Positions 10,289 to 21,923 of a stretch of 64,000 bases of DNA are shown piece by piece. Both the position numbers and the translations under genes were made by a program. The notes beneath the pieces are model-generated. The model had not been told where the DNA came from. It did no database searches and saw only the letters and a list, made by a program, of their open reading frames with translations. Every line of letters begins with the position of its first letter. Positions within the stretch are counted from its first letter, which is position 1. This stretch comes from Glandiceps talaboti (Eukaryota; Hemichordata; Enteropneusta; Spengelidae), in NCBI RefSeq assembly GCF_964340395.1, contig NC_135563.1, positions 10,517,151 through 10,581,150 of the forward strand. Direction: 5' to 3'.

Positions 10289-11724
10289 AATAGTTTCTTA
10301 TATAACCCATTACAATTTTGAAGCATGTTGTGTTGTGTTAAAATGTCAGAAAAAAAACGTAATAAAATCACTCAACTCAATGAACTCAATGACATGTGTT
10401 CAGACAAATTTTTGAAAAATGTGTTTCAAAAAAAGTTGCTGAGGGTGATACTGCATCACAGGTACATTAAAGGCAGGCATTTCGCAATATCACGCTGCAT
10501 GTGTCTTCTGGGAAAGGTGTTTGATTTTTTTGTACATGTACATGTAGCACATGTTAAATTCTATCAACTGATTACACAGATTATAACAAACATATACATT
10601 TTTCGAGTCAAGAATTTCTAAATTTGAATTTAATTGAGCTCTCAGAGGTACAAAGATAAATTACTACTTCAACTGTTTTCTGTTCTTTTGTATTTGTTTG
10701 TAAAGTCCAATATTGCCTAGAGTATGCAAAGTACATGTATGACTTATTAAATTGTGTGCAATTGGAATCAATTTATCACCAGCAGTTCTATGAACATTTA
10801 TGTATTCACTCAGAGAGAGTAGGAACGGTCACCTGTTCATGCATATCCTCGGAAAAAAAAATGTATTTGTACAGAAATAAAAATTTGCAAGGGTTTTTCA
10901 AATCACAAAATGTAATTGTATGGAGAGCTAACAACTTTGACATTTGGCCAAGCCTATTGTATGCATCCAGTTAAGTGGTTTGTTACATTTTTATATGTGA
11001 GATGCAACTATTGTTATACGCTAGGTACTAGGTACGTGGCTGCTTGTAATTTACATACATATCTGAAGCATGTGACTCTATTGTTGTCAGGAACATGTTT
11101 ATGGATATTTTTATATTATATATTGCCAGGGAGTGACACGTTTAATATATCCCCCCCCAAAAAAATTAAAAAGCCGAACCCAACCACTGTCAGTACCATG
11201 AGTTTTTTTTTTTCACAAATCTTCTGGCAATTTTCGTTATATTCTAAATCTTATTGCTGATGCAAGATATTGTTTTCTGAGTCCATACAGTGTTGTAATT
11301 TCACTTCAATGTAATACTCACTGTACCGCTGCTTCTGGTTTTTATTTGCCCATCCTAGTACATGCTAGTCACACCCGTGTGTGATAATGGAACATGCCCA
11401 GGTTAGTGATGAGGTGGCGTTAACTATGCAAATGAGGTTAGTCACATGAAGCTGATGTAATCAGGTTGGCATCAACATTCCCCATGCCGTGAGTACAGGT
11501 ACTAGCTCTACCAAAGAAGTGTTCCCTTTATCAATGATAAGCCGACCTACATAATGTGTGAAAATTACAGTTTCGAGGAAAAAATTATGGAGGAAAAACA
11601 TGCAGTATAGTACGAGTCTTTAATATCTTGCACCAGGTGAGTTTCCTGTACTCGTTTTTCTATTTTTGAAGAAAAAAAAATTCTACGATAAACATCAATT
11701 ATATAAAATCATGCAAACCCCTAT

Positions 11725-11755
<31 letters not shown>

Positions 11756-12740
11756 GCTGTGGCAAATTGTTAATTAACATGTTTTTCATCCAAAATAATG
11801 ATGTTATATGCTAAATGATCAATATCGTGATATATTCCAGTGATGTTTAAATTGAATTGAAATTATATTTTGTTGCCGCTCGCTCGTATTGAGCATTGAT
11901 CTCCCTCCTGTATGTTTTACTGAACTGTGTTATTGTAAATGTATATCTTGACTCTTCATTGTACTCATTATTTTACTAGACTGTGTTTCACAGTTATTGT
12001 AGTACAAAGAGTGTTAACTGCAATAGCTTAGTCGTAGCTCACAATTGACAAGATAAAGTATACATTGTACTTATTGTGTTGTATGTTTGACTACATGTAA
12101 ATGTATTAAAGTGGTGATAACCGACTGAGATAGTGCTCTGTTATATTTGTCATGCCCTGTTGACTTGATTGCTACTGAGCTAAACCACCAGCATATTTAC
12201 TGTGACCGACACCACAGCATGAATTTCACACTAACAAAAGAGGTAGACAAAAACCATTCAACAGATCGGGATATTTCAAACGGTGAGCTAAACATAGCAG
12301 GTTTTTTAACCTTGATTGAACAAAAAAAAAAGCACAAACAATACCTCCATGTTTTTGTTATTGATGGGTAAACTATTGAGTTAATAATAGGTTGTTTGCA
12401 TATTCGTAAATGCACAATTAACATATAGTGGACTGGGTGAAAGCTGCAATTAACTGCCTTTTTTGTACTCAATGATAAACTACAGATTGCATTCAATTGG
12501 ATTGGATTGAAACGGTATTCATCAGGGAAAAAATGAAAACTTAAATAAAATCAGTGAAAGTAACGAAAAATGTGAAAAAAATGTTGGATTGGTTACCTCG
12601 TACAAATGTGTGTTGGCTGTATTTCAAAAAATATTTAAATAAAAAGTTCAGAATATCGTAAATTTGATTGATATGTTGTCTCAGCAATTCATTGTATTGC
12701 AATGGGAAATATGGTCAAGAATTATAAAGCTTTGGAGTCA
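10289..12740 (+). other. Intron 2 sequence, AT-rich, one 25-bp T run
   Basis: A T homopolymer lies at 11731-11755 and a short C run at 11151-11157. Short frames at 10325-10621 and 10916-11260 are low-complexity and unsupported. Confidence 0.4.
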
Positions 12741-12744
12741 GCTC

Positions 12745-13133
12745 TAGTCTGGATGCCGACATGGTTTCTAACTAAACCACGTCTAGTCAAAGTCTCTCAA
12801 TCAGCACAAAAAGTTGTTCATCCAATCAGTGAACCCCAACTGCTAGACGTAAACAGTGTATCAGTAGCATCTTGAGCTGACAAATATACCATATTTGGAC
12901 ATTACATATATGTATCTACCTCAATAAACACTAACTATTAGGGACTGAGTTATTGGTCAGAATTCTGTGACTGACATAACAAAGACATGATGTTAATGAC
13001 TGTGTGGGTGGCTGTGGATGAATTTTAAATTGTATCTCATGCAACTCAGGACTTGTAGAGTAACAAATTTGATTATACGTGAGAGGTGGGGTGGGGTGTA
13101 AATGGTAATAATTACTATATAGGAACTTGACTA
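12745..13133 (-). mobile_element. TAGTCTGG-family MITE, copy B (full length, inverted)
   Basis: Begins TAGTCTGGATGCCGACATGG and ends AGGAACTTGACTA. It is the reverse complement of copy A over its full 389 bp; shared words include AACTTTTTGTGCTGATT and CATTAACATCATGTCTTTG on the element strand. Confidence 0.85.
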
Positions 13134-13800
13134 CTTACAATGCTGCACAGTAACACTTTCATGTCCAGCTCCTGTGTAAAGACATTTCCTTTTTTATCCA
13201 AAGTAAACACATTTTTTTTATTGCTGTACCTTTGTGTAACTGTTTCTTGCATTTGTTAAGCCATCAATAAAGATAAAAGTTGCTATACTCTGCCAATGTA
13301 AGAATTGATTAATTAACACCCACATATTGACCAAAGTCTGGAAAGGCCATCTTGATAATATGTGTTTGTATAAACATTGGACTCCCAGTCACAATTGTCA
13401 GCTGTGCCAGTAGAACTAGAAGTATATATAATATAGTCCATATTGCTAAGACTGGTGTTAGGGTCTGTTATTTTTAGCCCACAGATTTACATTGTAGCTG
13501 TCCAACTTAGACATTGTCAGTCCAGGTAGATAGTCAAGTCTTTGGGCTAACTTTCTGTAACGTGTAATGATAATTTCTGAATGCATTAAAAGATATCGAA
13601 AATATGTACTTTTTGTAACATTTTTTTACACTATAATGTAACATTTTTACACTATAATTTCCTTTGTAAACTGAAATTAGTACAAGCTGAGTTTTTAAGT
13701 TATTTTTTTTTACACAGGCGAAAATACTTCTTACAATGGAAAATAATTTGAAATTTGAACGGATATTGTAACATGCTGAGTGTTACAAGAACTGTCAGTC

Positions 13801-13975
13801 AATGATTCGCACCGTAGACAGGCTATGATTATGAATGCTATGATTCTGTACATATATCAGAGTCACAGATCAGCACCGTAGACAGGTTATAAATGCTATG
13901 ATTCTCTACATCTACATTGTACCAGAGCACAGATCAGCACCATAGACAGATTATAAATGCTATGATTATATCCAT
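13801..13975. repeat. Three-copy tandem repeat, period about 64 bp
   Basis: CAGCACCGTAGACAGG(T/C)TAT followed by AAATGCTATGATTCT recurs at 13809, 13872 and 13936. Confidence 0.85.
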
Positions 13976-14478
13976 CTGCATGATTTTTACGTTGCTAGCG
14001 CAAAGTGCCATTAATTAATTTCCATTCTGAAAGGAGACATTAATATTTCAGTTCTCCTTCCCATGCTAGCCGACCTTCAATATTCTCATGTATAATTACT
14101 GCCTAAATTGTGTATAATTTTGACTGTCCTTTACATGTGTATGTAGTACACAAAGTATTTTATCAATACAGACATGATAATCTATTGTACAAATCTGTAT
14201 GAAAGGGTAACCAGTAGCAGGTGTTAGCACTGTACTAAGCACCCTTATGTATTGTTAGGTGTATGGCATTATGTGCATTTTGTGTATATTGATAACATTA
14301 CAGTTGATTGACACTTGTGCAAAGTTTGAAAGTTGTCTTTTGATATTAAATTTGACAAGACAGATACATTTGTACCTACATTTGTATAGCAGTGCATATA
14401 GATGTACGCAGACGCTACATAATTTTTATGCGTAGTTGATGGTGACAATACATAAAAATTAAAATGCTATGCAAGGTG

Positions 14479-14593
14479 CAGTGTGACCTCTAAGCCAATT
14501 TGACGCACCACTGATGCACTCAATTTCTAGTGACGCACCAGTTTTTCTTATTTTGACTCGCAACAACAAAATTTGGCTATCGTTAGAGGGCAC
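14479..14593. mobile_element. hAT-like MITE, CAGTGTGACCTCTAAG family, copy 1
   Basis: Starts CAGTGTGACCTCTAAGCCAA and ends near TTAGAGGGCAC; AACAACAAAATTTGGCTAT is shared with copy 2 at 16958-17129. CAGTG termini are typical of hAT elements, but no clean 8-bp target duplication was seen. Confidence 0.65.
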
Positions 14594-14908
14594 AGGTGGG
14601 ACGTAAAATGAACACACCGTTGTACATTTTGTATCATTTCTCTTTGAGGCATGATTGTTTTACGGTTGTCATTCTTGTCTTTTCGTCCTTTTCCTTGTCA
14701 GCCAGCATATTTACAATGTATGTGGTTTATGTGGGATTACTACCGGTACATGTACATATAGTCGGTGATATATGTAATTATTTCTGTACCAATACATATG
14801 CATCACATATTTATGATTATTTGGTATCCGATAACAGCAACAGCTGACACACCTTCACTTGTCTGCTGAAACCTTAATTCAGATGAAATGTTTGAATACA
14901 TGTCTGTG

Positions 14909-14986
14909 TTGCATTGTAATGCATTGCATTGTATTGTATTGCATTGTATTGTATTGTATTGTATTGTATTGTATTGTATTGTATTG
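14909..14986. repeat. (TATTG/GCATT)n pentanucleotide repeat
   Basis: ATTGT units with ATGC-type variants at the left edge. Confidence 0.95.
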
Positions 14987-15159
14987 GGGTGATGAACACA
15001 GATTCCCTTAGCTTGTGAATCCTTAATTTTCAATGAAATCCTCATCATTTTTTTACTGTTGATCGAGGTCAAAGACCTATACAAAATTCCAATGATTTTT
15101 TCGCAAATTTAGTCCGGTGTGTATTTTGCCAGTGCGATGGATTTGAAAAGTATGGATCA

Positions 15160-15393
15160 GAAGAGAGGTTGTACATGTATAGAAATGGTGCAGTCTGCCA
15201 GTGTTTTGTCAAGTCTTAATTTGAATGAGTTTAACTTAAGCTTGGAGCAGTAACTACGTGGACATTTCTGTACACGTTCCGGTAGATTGATCCAAGGTTG
15301 GAATACTCTGGAAGTGAAAAAGTAATGACAAATATTATATTGAGAGAGGATAACGATATCTTCAAATGAAGTTCCATTTGAATGAGTGTATCG
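15160..15393 (-). pseudogene. LINE reverse-transcriptase C-terminal remnant
   Basis: The minus-strand frame contains YFFTSRVFQPWINLPERV followed by a Leu-Asn-Ser-Phe-Lys-x-Arg-Leu-Asp-Lys segment. This is the recurrent end of CR1/Jockey/RTE-type ORF2 proteins (FF-x-x-R-V-x-x-x-W-N-x-L-P, then NSFK-x-RLDK). The remnant spans about 78 codons and covers only the post-thumb tail, without the catalytic FADD region. It stops exactly where a CAGTGTTTT-family element starts at 15394, so its upstream part is missing. No target duplication or poly(A) was recognised. Confidence 0.65.
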
Positions 15394-15565
15394 CAGTGTT
15401 TTGGCTAAGGGTTCGGGACCCAGGTAACATAAATGGGGTAAAACTGGCATACAATGAAGTTTCTCATACATTATGCCATAATATTGGTGAGGAACCCTGG
15501 TAAAATGACAGGGGAACTCGGGTACATTTATAGATTTTACCTACTTACCGCCCTTAACAAAAACA
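15394..15565 (+). mobile_element. CAGTGTTTT-family TIR element, copy abutting the LINE remnant
   Basis: Starts CAGTGTTTTGGCTAAGGGTT and ends TTTTACCTACTTACCGCCCT then TAACAAAAACA. It follows the copy at 21108-21274 throughout; the right terminus is eroded. Confidence 0.7.
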
Positions 15566-16389
15566 AGTAATCACACCACACAAATACAAGTAACATGTAA
15601 CGAAAAATGCCCTGGTCAAGAAATTTAAAAGTCCTGCAAAATCATGTTACATATCTGTTTTGTATTGTGTACTTAACTAGGGATATTCGTCAAGAAGTAC
15701 TTGAAGATACGTAGAAATTTAGACTCGGACGTGGAAATATGACATACATGTTCACCTAGTGTGCATTTATAATGAAATAACTATTAATGAGTTTGACCAT
15801 ACGTCGATGTGTAATTCGGCTCTCCAAACTATTGTAGCTGAGTTAGCTCTAACAATATTTGCAGCAAAGTAAATGAGCCATCAAAATAGTAATAAAATAT
15901 TTTGTTTAACCATTTTTTTTTTTTGGTAATAAAGTATTTGTTTAATATTCCACATATGGGACTTCCACTGGTAAATTATGAAATAACCATGGGTGATAAT
16001 ACATGTGCTTAATTCAAATCAAGGCATTTACTCACTAAATTGATGTGATTGCATGTATTTATAAGTGTATCATTTTGTACACCATAGTCAAAAATTGTTC
16101 ATGTACTGAATAAAGTGGAGGCAACAGTTACAAAAACTGTGTTCCCACTAAAGTTGTTATGTAACTTAATAGATACATGTACAATAAACAAGTTATTTCA
16201 AGGCCTGCCAGGGTTCTCCCCAAACCATCTATAAAACATAGAACTCACACTGCATTCTTGCAAACAACACAGTAAATCAGCATAACAATAGTTTCTGTTG
16301 TTATGCAAATTTCCAACAACTGGTGTCACTGTTTCCTTTAGCAGACGTCGATTTTGAGATTTTCCATCGAACACTAATAATGCATGTCT

Positions 16390-16863
16390 GGGCTCAATCT
16401 CATTAAAATCTGATGTATTGTACACGGCACAATTTCTTTTTGGCTGTTACGTTTACTGTCGTTTGTTCTTTTGTGAGTGCTTGTTACATACATCTGACTC
16501 AATACCATAGGCATTCCCTTACCAAATCTCATACTTACGAGTAGCCAATCAGAATACGCCTTACAATATATACACTAAATGTTCAAAATTGAAAGAAAGA
16601 TAATCACCAAACAATAATGATAACATTGTTGACTGCCCTCTGTTCTCATGTTCTTTTCGAACAGAGCACTCTGAAGTGCTGTACCAGTGTGTTTCTTCAG
16701 CACATTATGCATTCTCATTCATTTACTTTTTAGTAAAGTCAACCAGTACTGAGATTTGTATGTAACGAGCACTAACCATAGAATCAACAACAGTATACAA
16801 GATAACAGCCAAAAAGAAATCACGAAGCCTACAATACATCAGATTTTAATCAGATTGGTGTGG
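16390..16863. mobile_element. Inverted-repeat element, arms about 60 bp
   Basis: Left arm 16390-16450 (TTAAAATCTGATGTATTGTA then ATTTCTTTTTGGCTGTTA) returns as its reverse complement at 16802-16863. The interior has no strong open frame. CAGGGTTCTCCCCAAACC at 16208-16225 upstream looks like a hAT terminus, so nested elements are likely. Confidence 0.6.
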
Positions 16864-16957
16864 GCTTTGACAAAAAATGACAAAATATGAAAATTGTCAA
16901 CAATTTGGATGTATTGGGTATACCAGTTATTGAATGCACTTGGTATACAGTTCTAAC

Positions 16958-17129
16958 TAGTGTGACCTCTAAGCCAATTTGATGCGCCACTGACGCACAC
17001 AATTTCTAGTGATACACCAAAATTGGGTGTTCCCCTATCTCTTACTATGAGGGAACTCACTAAAATGTCAGTTTTTTATCATTTTAACCCTCAACAACAA
17101 AATTTGGCTATATGATGTAGGGCACACTG
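16958..17129. mobile_element. hAT-like MITE, CAGTGTGACCTCTAAG family, copy 2
   Basis: AGTGTGACCTCTAAGCCAAT at the left and TAGGGCACACTG at the right form imperfect TIRs. An internal segment (GTTCCCCTATCTCTTAC and on) is absent from copy 1. Segments at 16863-16950 and 17275-17345 are near-duplicates flanking it (TATTGAATGCACTT). Confidence 0.65.
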
Positions 17130-18433
17130 TAGGTAACGATGTATTAATGAAAGTACAAGATGTATACATACAACTTGATAAGATACGATAGTCAACAGGT
17201 CTTTGAGCAGACATTGATTTTTGAAATTTTCTATTGAACAATAACGATGTACATGTATGTCTCATCGACACATAAAATAATATGAAAATTGTTAACAGTT
17301 TGCGTTTATTGGGTGTACCAATTATTGAATGCACTTAGTATATGAGTGACAATATCAGATGGTGGACAAATCTACACCATGCTGTATGTAGTGTAAATTA
17401 ATTTGAACATAAACATATGCCTGTGTAGACATGTTTTGTGTCATTAAATAAATTGTCGAGCAGAACAAACAGGAAAGTATCAGATCTTTCTTTGTATATA
17501 TATATTGATTGATTGATTGATTTCATTGTATTGGCAGCAACTCAAAATTATATTGTATTGTACTTAACTGTCGATAATATTGACGGCCACAATATTACAT
17601 TTGTATGTACCTTTTGTATTCATATATTGTAGGCATCATGATTCTTATTGTCCACTTGCAAGGTTTTACCCTAATCATGCATATGAAAAGAAAGGGATGA
17701 ACACGTTTAAAAAAGTTAATTTATTCATATTCTGCAATTTATGATTGCTCTTTAAAGAGTTTTATTTATGGAAATAGATAAATGTTAATTTATGAAAAAT
17801 TAGTTTTATTTAGTTGATAACATTTGCCTGCCCTTTCATTTTCTGATTGCATATGAATATTAAGAATTGTATATATACATGAAGTAATATTTGACATGAG
17901 TCGATAATATCTCGTATGAATAGAAATTGTATGATTAATTTGTGAAAAGAAACATGTACATGTATATGTATATTTCTATATGTTGGTTTGCCTGTTATTA
18001 ATACATGTCATAGTTCATTCAGAAAGTATTAATGGATATTTCAAATTATTGACACCACTTATGGACTAACTACAATATATTGCCAATAGTGATTGTAAAT
18101 ATTTAAAATTACTACAAAGAACACAACCTGTAAAAAATCAATAGATTGAGCTAATGTGTGAAATAGTGGGTTTTTTTCATTTTCTAGGCGTGCACTGAGT
18201 GAAAACACCGTACACTTATATACATTGGGGTTGAACTATGAGAAGAAAATTTAGAGTGATTCATATTTAAAAGAAGTAATTTAATTGCTACCCCATTGAC
18301 AAGTGAAATAATTCTTGTACTTGAACATGAAATTATGTGTGTATTTAAAAATTTTGAATTTCAGAAATATTGCGCTGGTGTTGAATTCTGTCGTTTCTAC
18401 CTGTAAGCATTAAATCCACGTAGACTTTAACAA

Positions 18434-18481
18434 AAGGGTCTTGTGACTAGTCATTATCATGTGATCGTGACAAGACCCCTT
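18434..18481. repeat. Short hairpin, 13-bp stem
   Basis: AAGGGTCTTGTGAC and GTGACAAGACCCCTT are inverted around a loop of about 20 nt. Confidence 0.6.
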
Positions 18482-18566
18482 ATGTGAGTCTGAAGAAATT
18501 TATCTACTAAATCTACTGGGATCAGCAGACAGACAGTCCCAATCACATTTAAATGCTGCAGATTAT

Positions 18567-18950
18567 ATGCATTTTCAAATACACTATTTTTTTTCTCAAT
18601 TTATTTCAAATACAGTATTATTTCAATTTATTTCAAATACAGTATTATTTTTTTCAATTTCAAATACAGTATTATTTCAATTTATTTCAAATATAGTAAT
18701 ATTTTTTTCAATTTATTTCAAATATAGTATTCAATTTATTTCAAGTACAGTATTATTTTTTTCAATTTATTTCAAATACAGTGTTATTTCAATTTATTTC
18801 AAATACAGTGTTATTTCAATTTATTTCAAATACAATATTTTGTTTCATTTTATTTCAAATACAGTATCTTTTCAATTTATTTCAAATACAGAATTATTTC
18901 AATTAATTTCAAATAGAGTATTTTTTCAGTTAATTTCAAATACTCTTTAA
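18567..18950. repeat. A/T-rich minisatellite, about 25-30-bp units
   Basis: CAATTTATTTCAAATACAGT with TATTATTT or longer T-run spacers, about 14 copies. The Ile/Phe/Ser-rich open frame across it is a by-product. Confidence 0.9.
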
Positions 18951-19123
18951 TTTGCTGCAAATACCATGGCTCCCTTTGTTGCAATGACTTGATATTCAAT
19001 ATACCACTGCACCCTTTCACTCGCATTCGCAATCAAACCAGGTTAAAGTAGTCAGTGCATGGTATTCTCTTGGTAATAAACGAATGACACAATCATCCAG
19101 CAGTTCGCAATATGACACAGTTT

Positions 19124-19498
19124 CAATTCTCGCTATCTGCAATACAATTCTATGCATCGCTAAGGAGTCAAATGGAACGCAGTCTCGCGACCGCGCTTGC
19201 ATTTGTCAACACCTACACTTCTGGTCGCCTATGTCAATACACGTGAATGTTTCTTCCAAACAGTTTAATTTGTAACAAATTAGATAAACGCAAGTTTTAA
19301 GCTCATATAATTATGGAGGTGGGAAATTTAAATATGTACAATATCTTTCCAGGGCAAAATTACAAGAGAAACATTCCTGTGTATTAGCATAGCTGACCGG
19401 AAGTGTAGTTGTCGACATTAGAACGCGTTGTCACGCGACTTCGTTCCATTTGACACCACAGTGATGTGTAGAATTGTATTGCAGGTAGCGAGAATTGC
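19124..19498. mobile_element. Large foldback element, arms about 133 bp
   Basis: Left arm 19124-19256 and right arm 19365-19498 are inverted copies at about 80% by eye. Shared words: CAATTCTCGCTA, CTGCAATACAATTCTA, GTCAAATGGAACG, ACTACACTTCCGGTC on one strand. The loop is about 108 bp. Short frames on both strands within the arms are not genes. Confidence 0.85.
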
Positions 19499-20349
19499 AT
19501 AGACTGACTAGTGAACACGGTATGATGTTCATTCTGTGGACATTGTGCAGCTTGTGAGGAAATTCCCCTGAAAAAGGGCATCTTTGAAGTGAAAAATCAT
19601 GTCATTACAAATGTATACAGTTTTAGTGACTTCTTATCATATTGCTTGTTAGTAGGAGAGAACATTGTCATGTATACATATATCATTCATTTACCCACTG
19701 CCAGCAAAAGTTAAACAAGCTTTGAAAATAAAACGTCAGTGTGAAAGAGTTTTGACCCCTTGAAAGCATTAACGTAACACAATTACATGTACTGAGGTAC
19801 ATGTAGATGAAAATTTAACTGCTACACGCGATATAAATACGTGTAGTCAGATTTGGCCAAATGAACTATTTCAGCTATTATTTGCTAATGATCAATCTAA
19901 AAGGCTACTCCTCATGTTGCTTAGTTACATGTAGGCTATGTGCCCTGACTTCGGTTAATTTCATACCCTATGATGCTACATTTACATGTAGGTGAGTTTG
20001 CCCTAAATCATGGTTCTATACATAGTACATTATATGTTATGACAGTTTGATGCTGGTACATGTACGCACATGCATGTACAAGAGAGGTTGAATGCATTCC
20101 AACAAAAATAAGGTTTTTTATACCCTGGTTGTTCTATTCCACAACAACTTTCACCAACGCCATTGGTTCTGTGGTACTCATACTCAATATACATGTATTA
20201 GTCAAAACACCCCCAAGTCGCCATTATTTTTCTCGATTTTTCAGAACTTATGTTTGAGAAGGTATAATTAGATATTTTTCACAAAAATGCGTCTACAGTA
20301 GGATAGTCTGTAAAAAATGATGAACCATACGACGTACATGTACAGTCCA

Positions 20350-20462
20350 GAAAATACCAAATGTACTCATGACCTAAGGACTTTGTCACTACAAGTCACG
20401 GGGCCCCCTAGGTCACTCATATTTTCCTCAGCTGAACAAAGAATAATATTGGGGAATAATAT
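20350..20462. mobile_element. Palindromic MITE, GTGACCTAAGG family, copy 2
   Basis: CATGACCTAAGGACTTTGTC at the left; GGCCCCCTAGGTCACTCATA, TTTTCCTCAGCTGAACAAAG, AATATTGGGGAATAATATCT at the right. The left arm is truncated. Confidence 0.7.
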
Positions 20463-21107
20463 CTACATTGTAACTGTATCCATGTTGTCCTGAATTGTAG
20501 AAAAAACTTTAGTGTTTTGAATGCTACTACCAAATTGCCAAAAGAAAATAAAACAATAAAACTTAAAAGGGCCATGAATGACCTAATAATCTCTGATCTG
20601 TTGGATTTCCTCATTGTCAACATGTACGCACCTTGATTGCTATTCAAATGAGTTACATGTAGTGTGTGACCTTAAATGTGATGGTATCGGTACAATGCAC
20701 CTGTAATGTACACTATTTCATTTTTATAACAACCTTGACCTGTATTGTGATGTGTCTGTCAATAAACTTTCACTCAGAATATCAATATACATGTACAAAT
20801 AGAAGGGTAGGGATTACTGTGTAAGTGCTGTGTGGTGTGTAGTTGTTGTAATATATATTGTATTACACAATACAATAATCAAAAATTCAATCCATTCTTA
20901 TAAATCCCCAGTCCTTTACAAACGATGGGCATGTTTTAAAAGCATGACTGAAAAGAGTTCAATTCTCTTTACCTGAAGTAAAATTTAACCACATGGGCCT
21001 GTCGTGAAAATTAAAATAATTTTATTTGTTGGTCGACACTGTGACTTCTGCTTCATGTACTCTGCTTTCATTTCTGTAGCGGAGAATAAGTCAATAGTGT
21101 TCTATTT

Positions 21108-21274
21108 CAGTGTTTTTGCTAAGGTTTGGGAACCCCGGTAACAGAAAGGGGGAAAGAGGTAAAACTGGTAGTGCTTCCCATGCAATGTATCATAGTTTAG
21201 GTGGGGAACCCCGGTAAAATGATGTGGGAACCCCGGTAGATTTTACCTACTTACCGCCCTCAAATAAAACACTG
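21108..21274 (+). mobile_element. CAGTGTTTT-family TIR element, best copy (167 bp)
   Basis: 9-bp perfect TIRs CAGTGTTTT and AAAACACTG, flanked by TATTT on both sides (21103-21107 and 21275-21279), a probable 5-bp target duplication. Internally GGAACCCCGGTA occurs three times. Degraded relatives are at 8601, 10160 and 15394. Superfamily uncertain: CAGTG ends suggest hAT, 5-bp duplications would be atypical. Confidence 0.8.
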
Positions 21275-21923
21275 TATTTTGATCTCAATCTTGTTCTATT
21301 TTGATCTTCTGGTATGAGGTCACATTGTTTTACAGATGCAAAAGATTTGAGCTGGAACATTTTTTGAAACTGCTTTGTTATGTATAATGGACTTTACTCG
21401 TAATATGGTACAACCAGAACAGTATTGAATCACCTATGGGTAATGGTTTTGTGTAGCTACAAATGTATACAATCCATATGTACACATAGTATGGTATACT
21501 ACAATAAAACCAATACAATTGATCTTTGTGTCTGCACCCAAATATCAGCACCCCAAATGAAATCACGATGTCCAACCGTTATTGGACTGCTATGGATAAT
21601 GTAGACCTGTATTTAACAAGTTCAGTGTTAAATTATAGGTATATTAGAATTTTCAGTGAATACATTTTGTTTGGTCACAAAAATAATAGTCCAGCTGCAG
21701 CCCAAGTTAGTGCAGGTTTTAACGACATTGTTAATGTTACGTCATGGTAAAGTGTAGATTTATAAGAATCACACCATTTTGCCTGGCCCACACGATCATG
21801 TAGTCAGTTTTACATTGTATTTATAATATGTACAATTGTGTTAAAGAGGTTGCAACTTATAGCTTATGCTTCATGTATCTACAAATCTTACCACCTTGTT
21901 TTTTTCTGTATTTTTCTCTCCAG

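Noticed and set aside
16198-16425. 75-codon minus-strand frame
   Set aside because: It coincides with a hAT-like terminus and inverted-repeat element; no transposase motif is visible.
21828-21923. Extension of exon 3 to an upstream ATG at 21828
   Set aside because: This part is the T-rich tract of the acceptor and encodes an improbable hydrophobic stretch; the splice site joins cleanly to exon 2.
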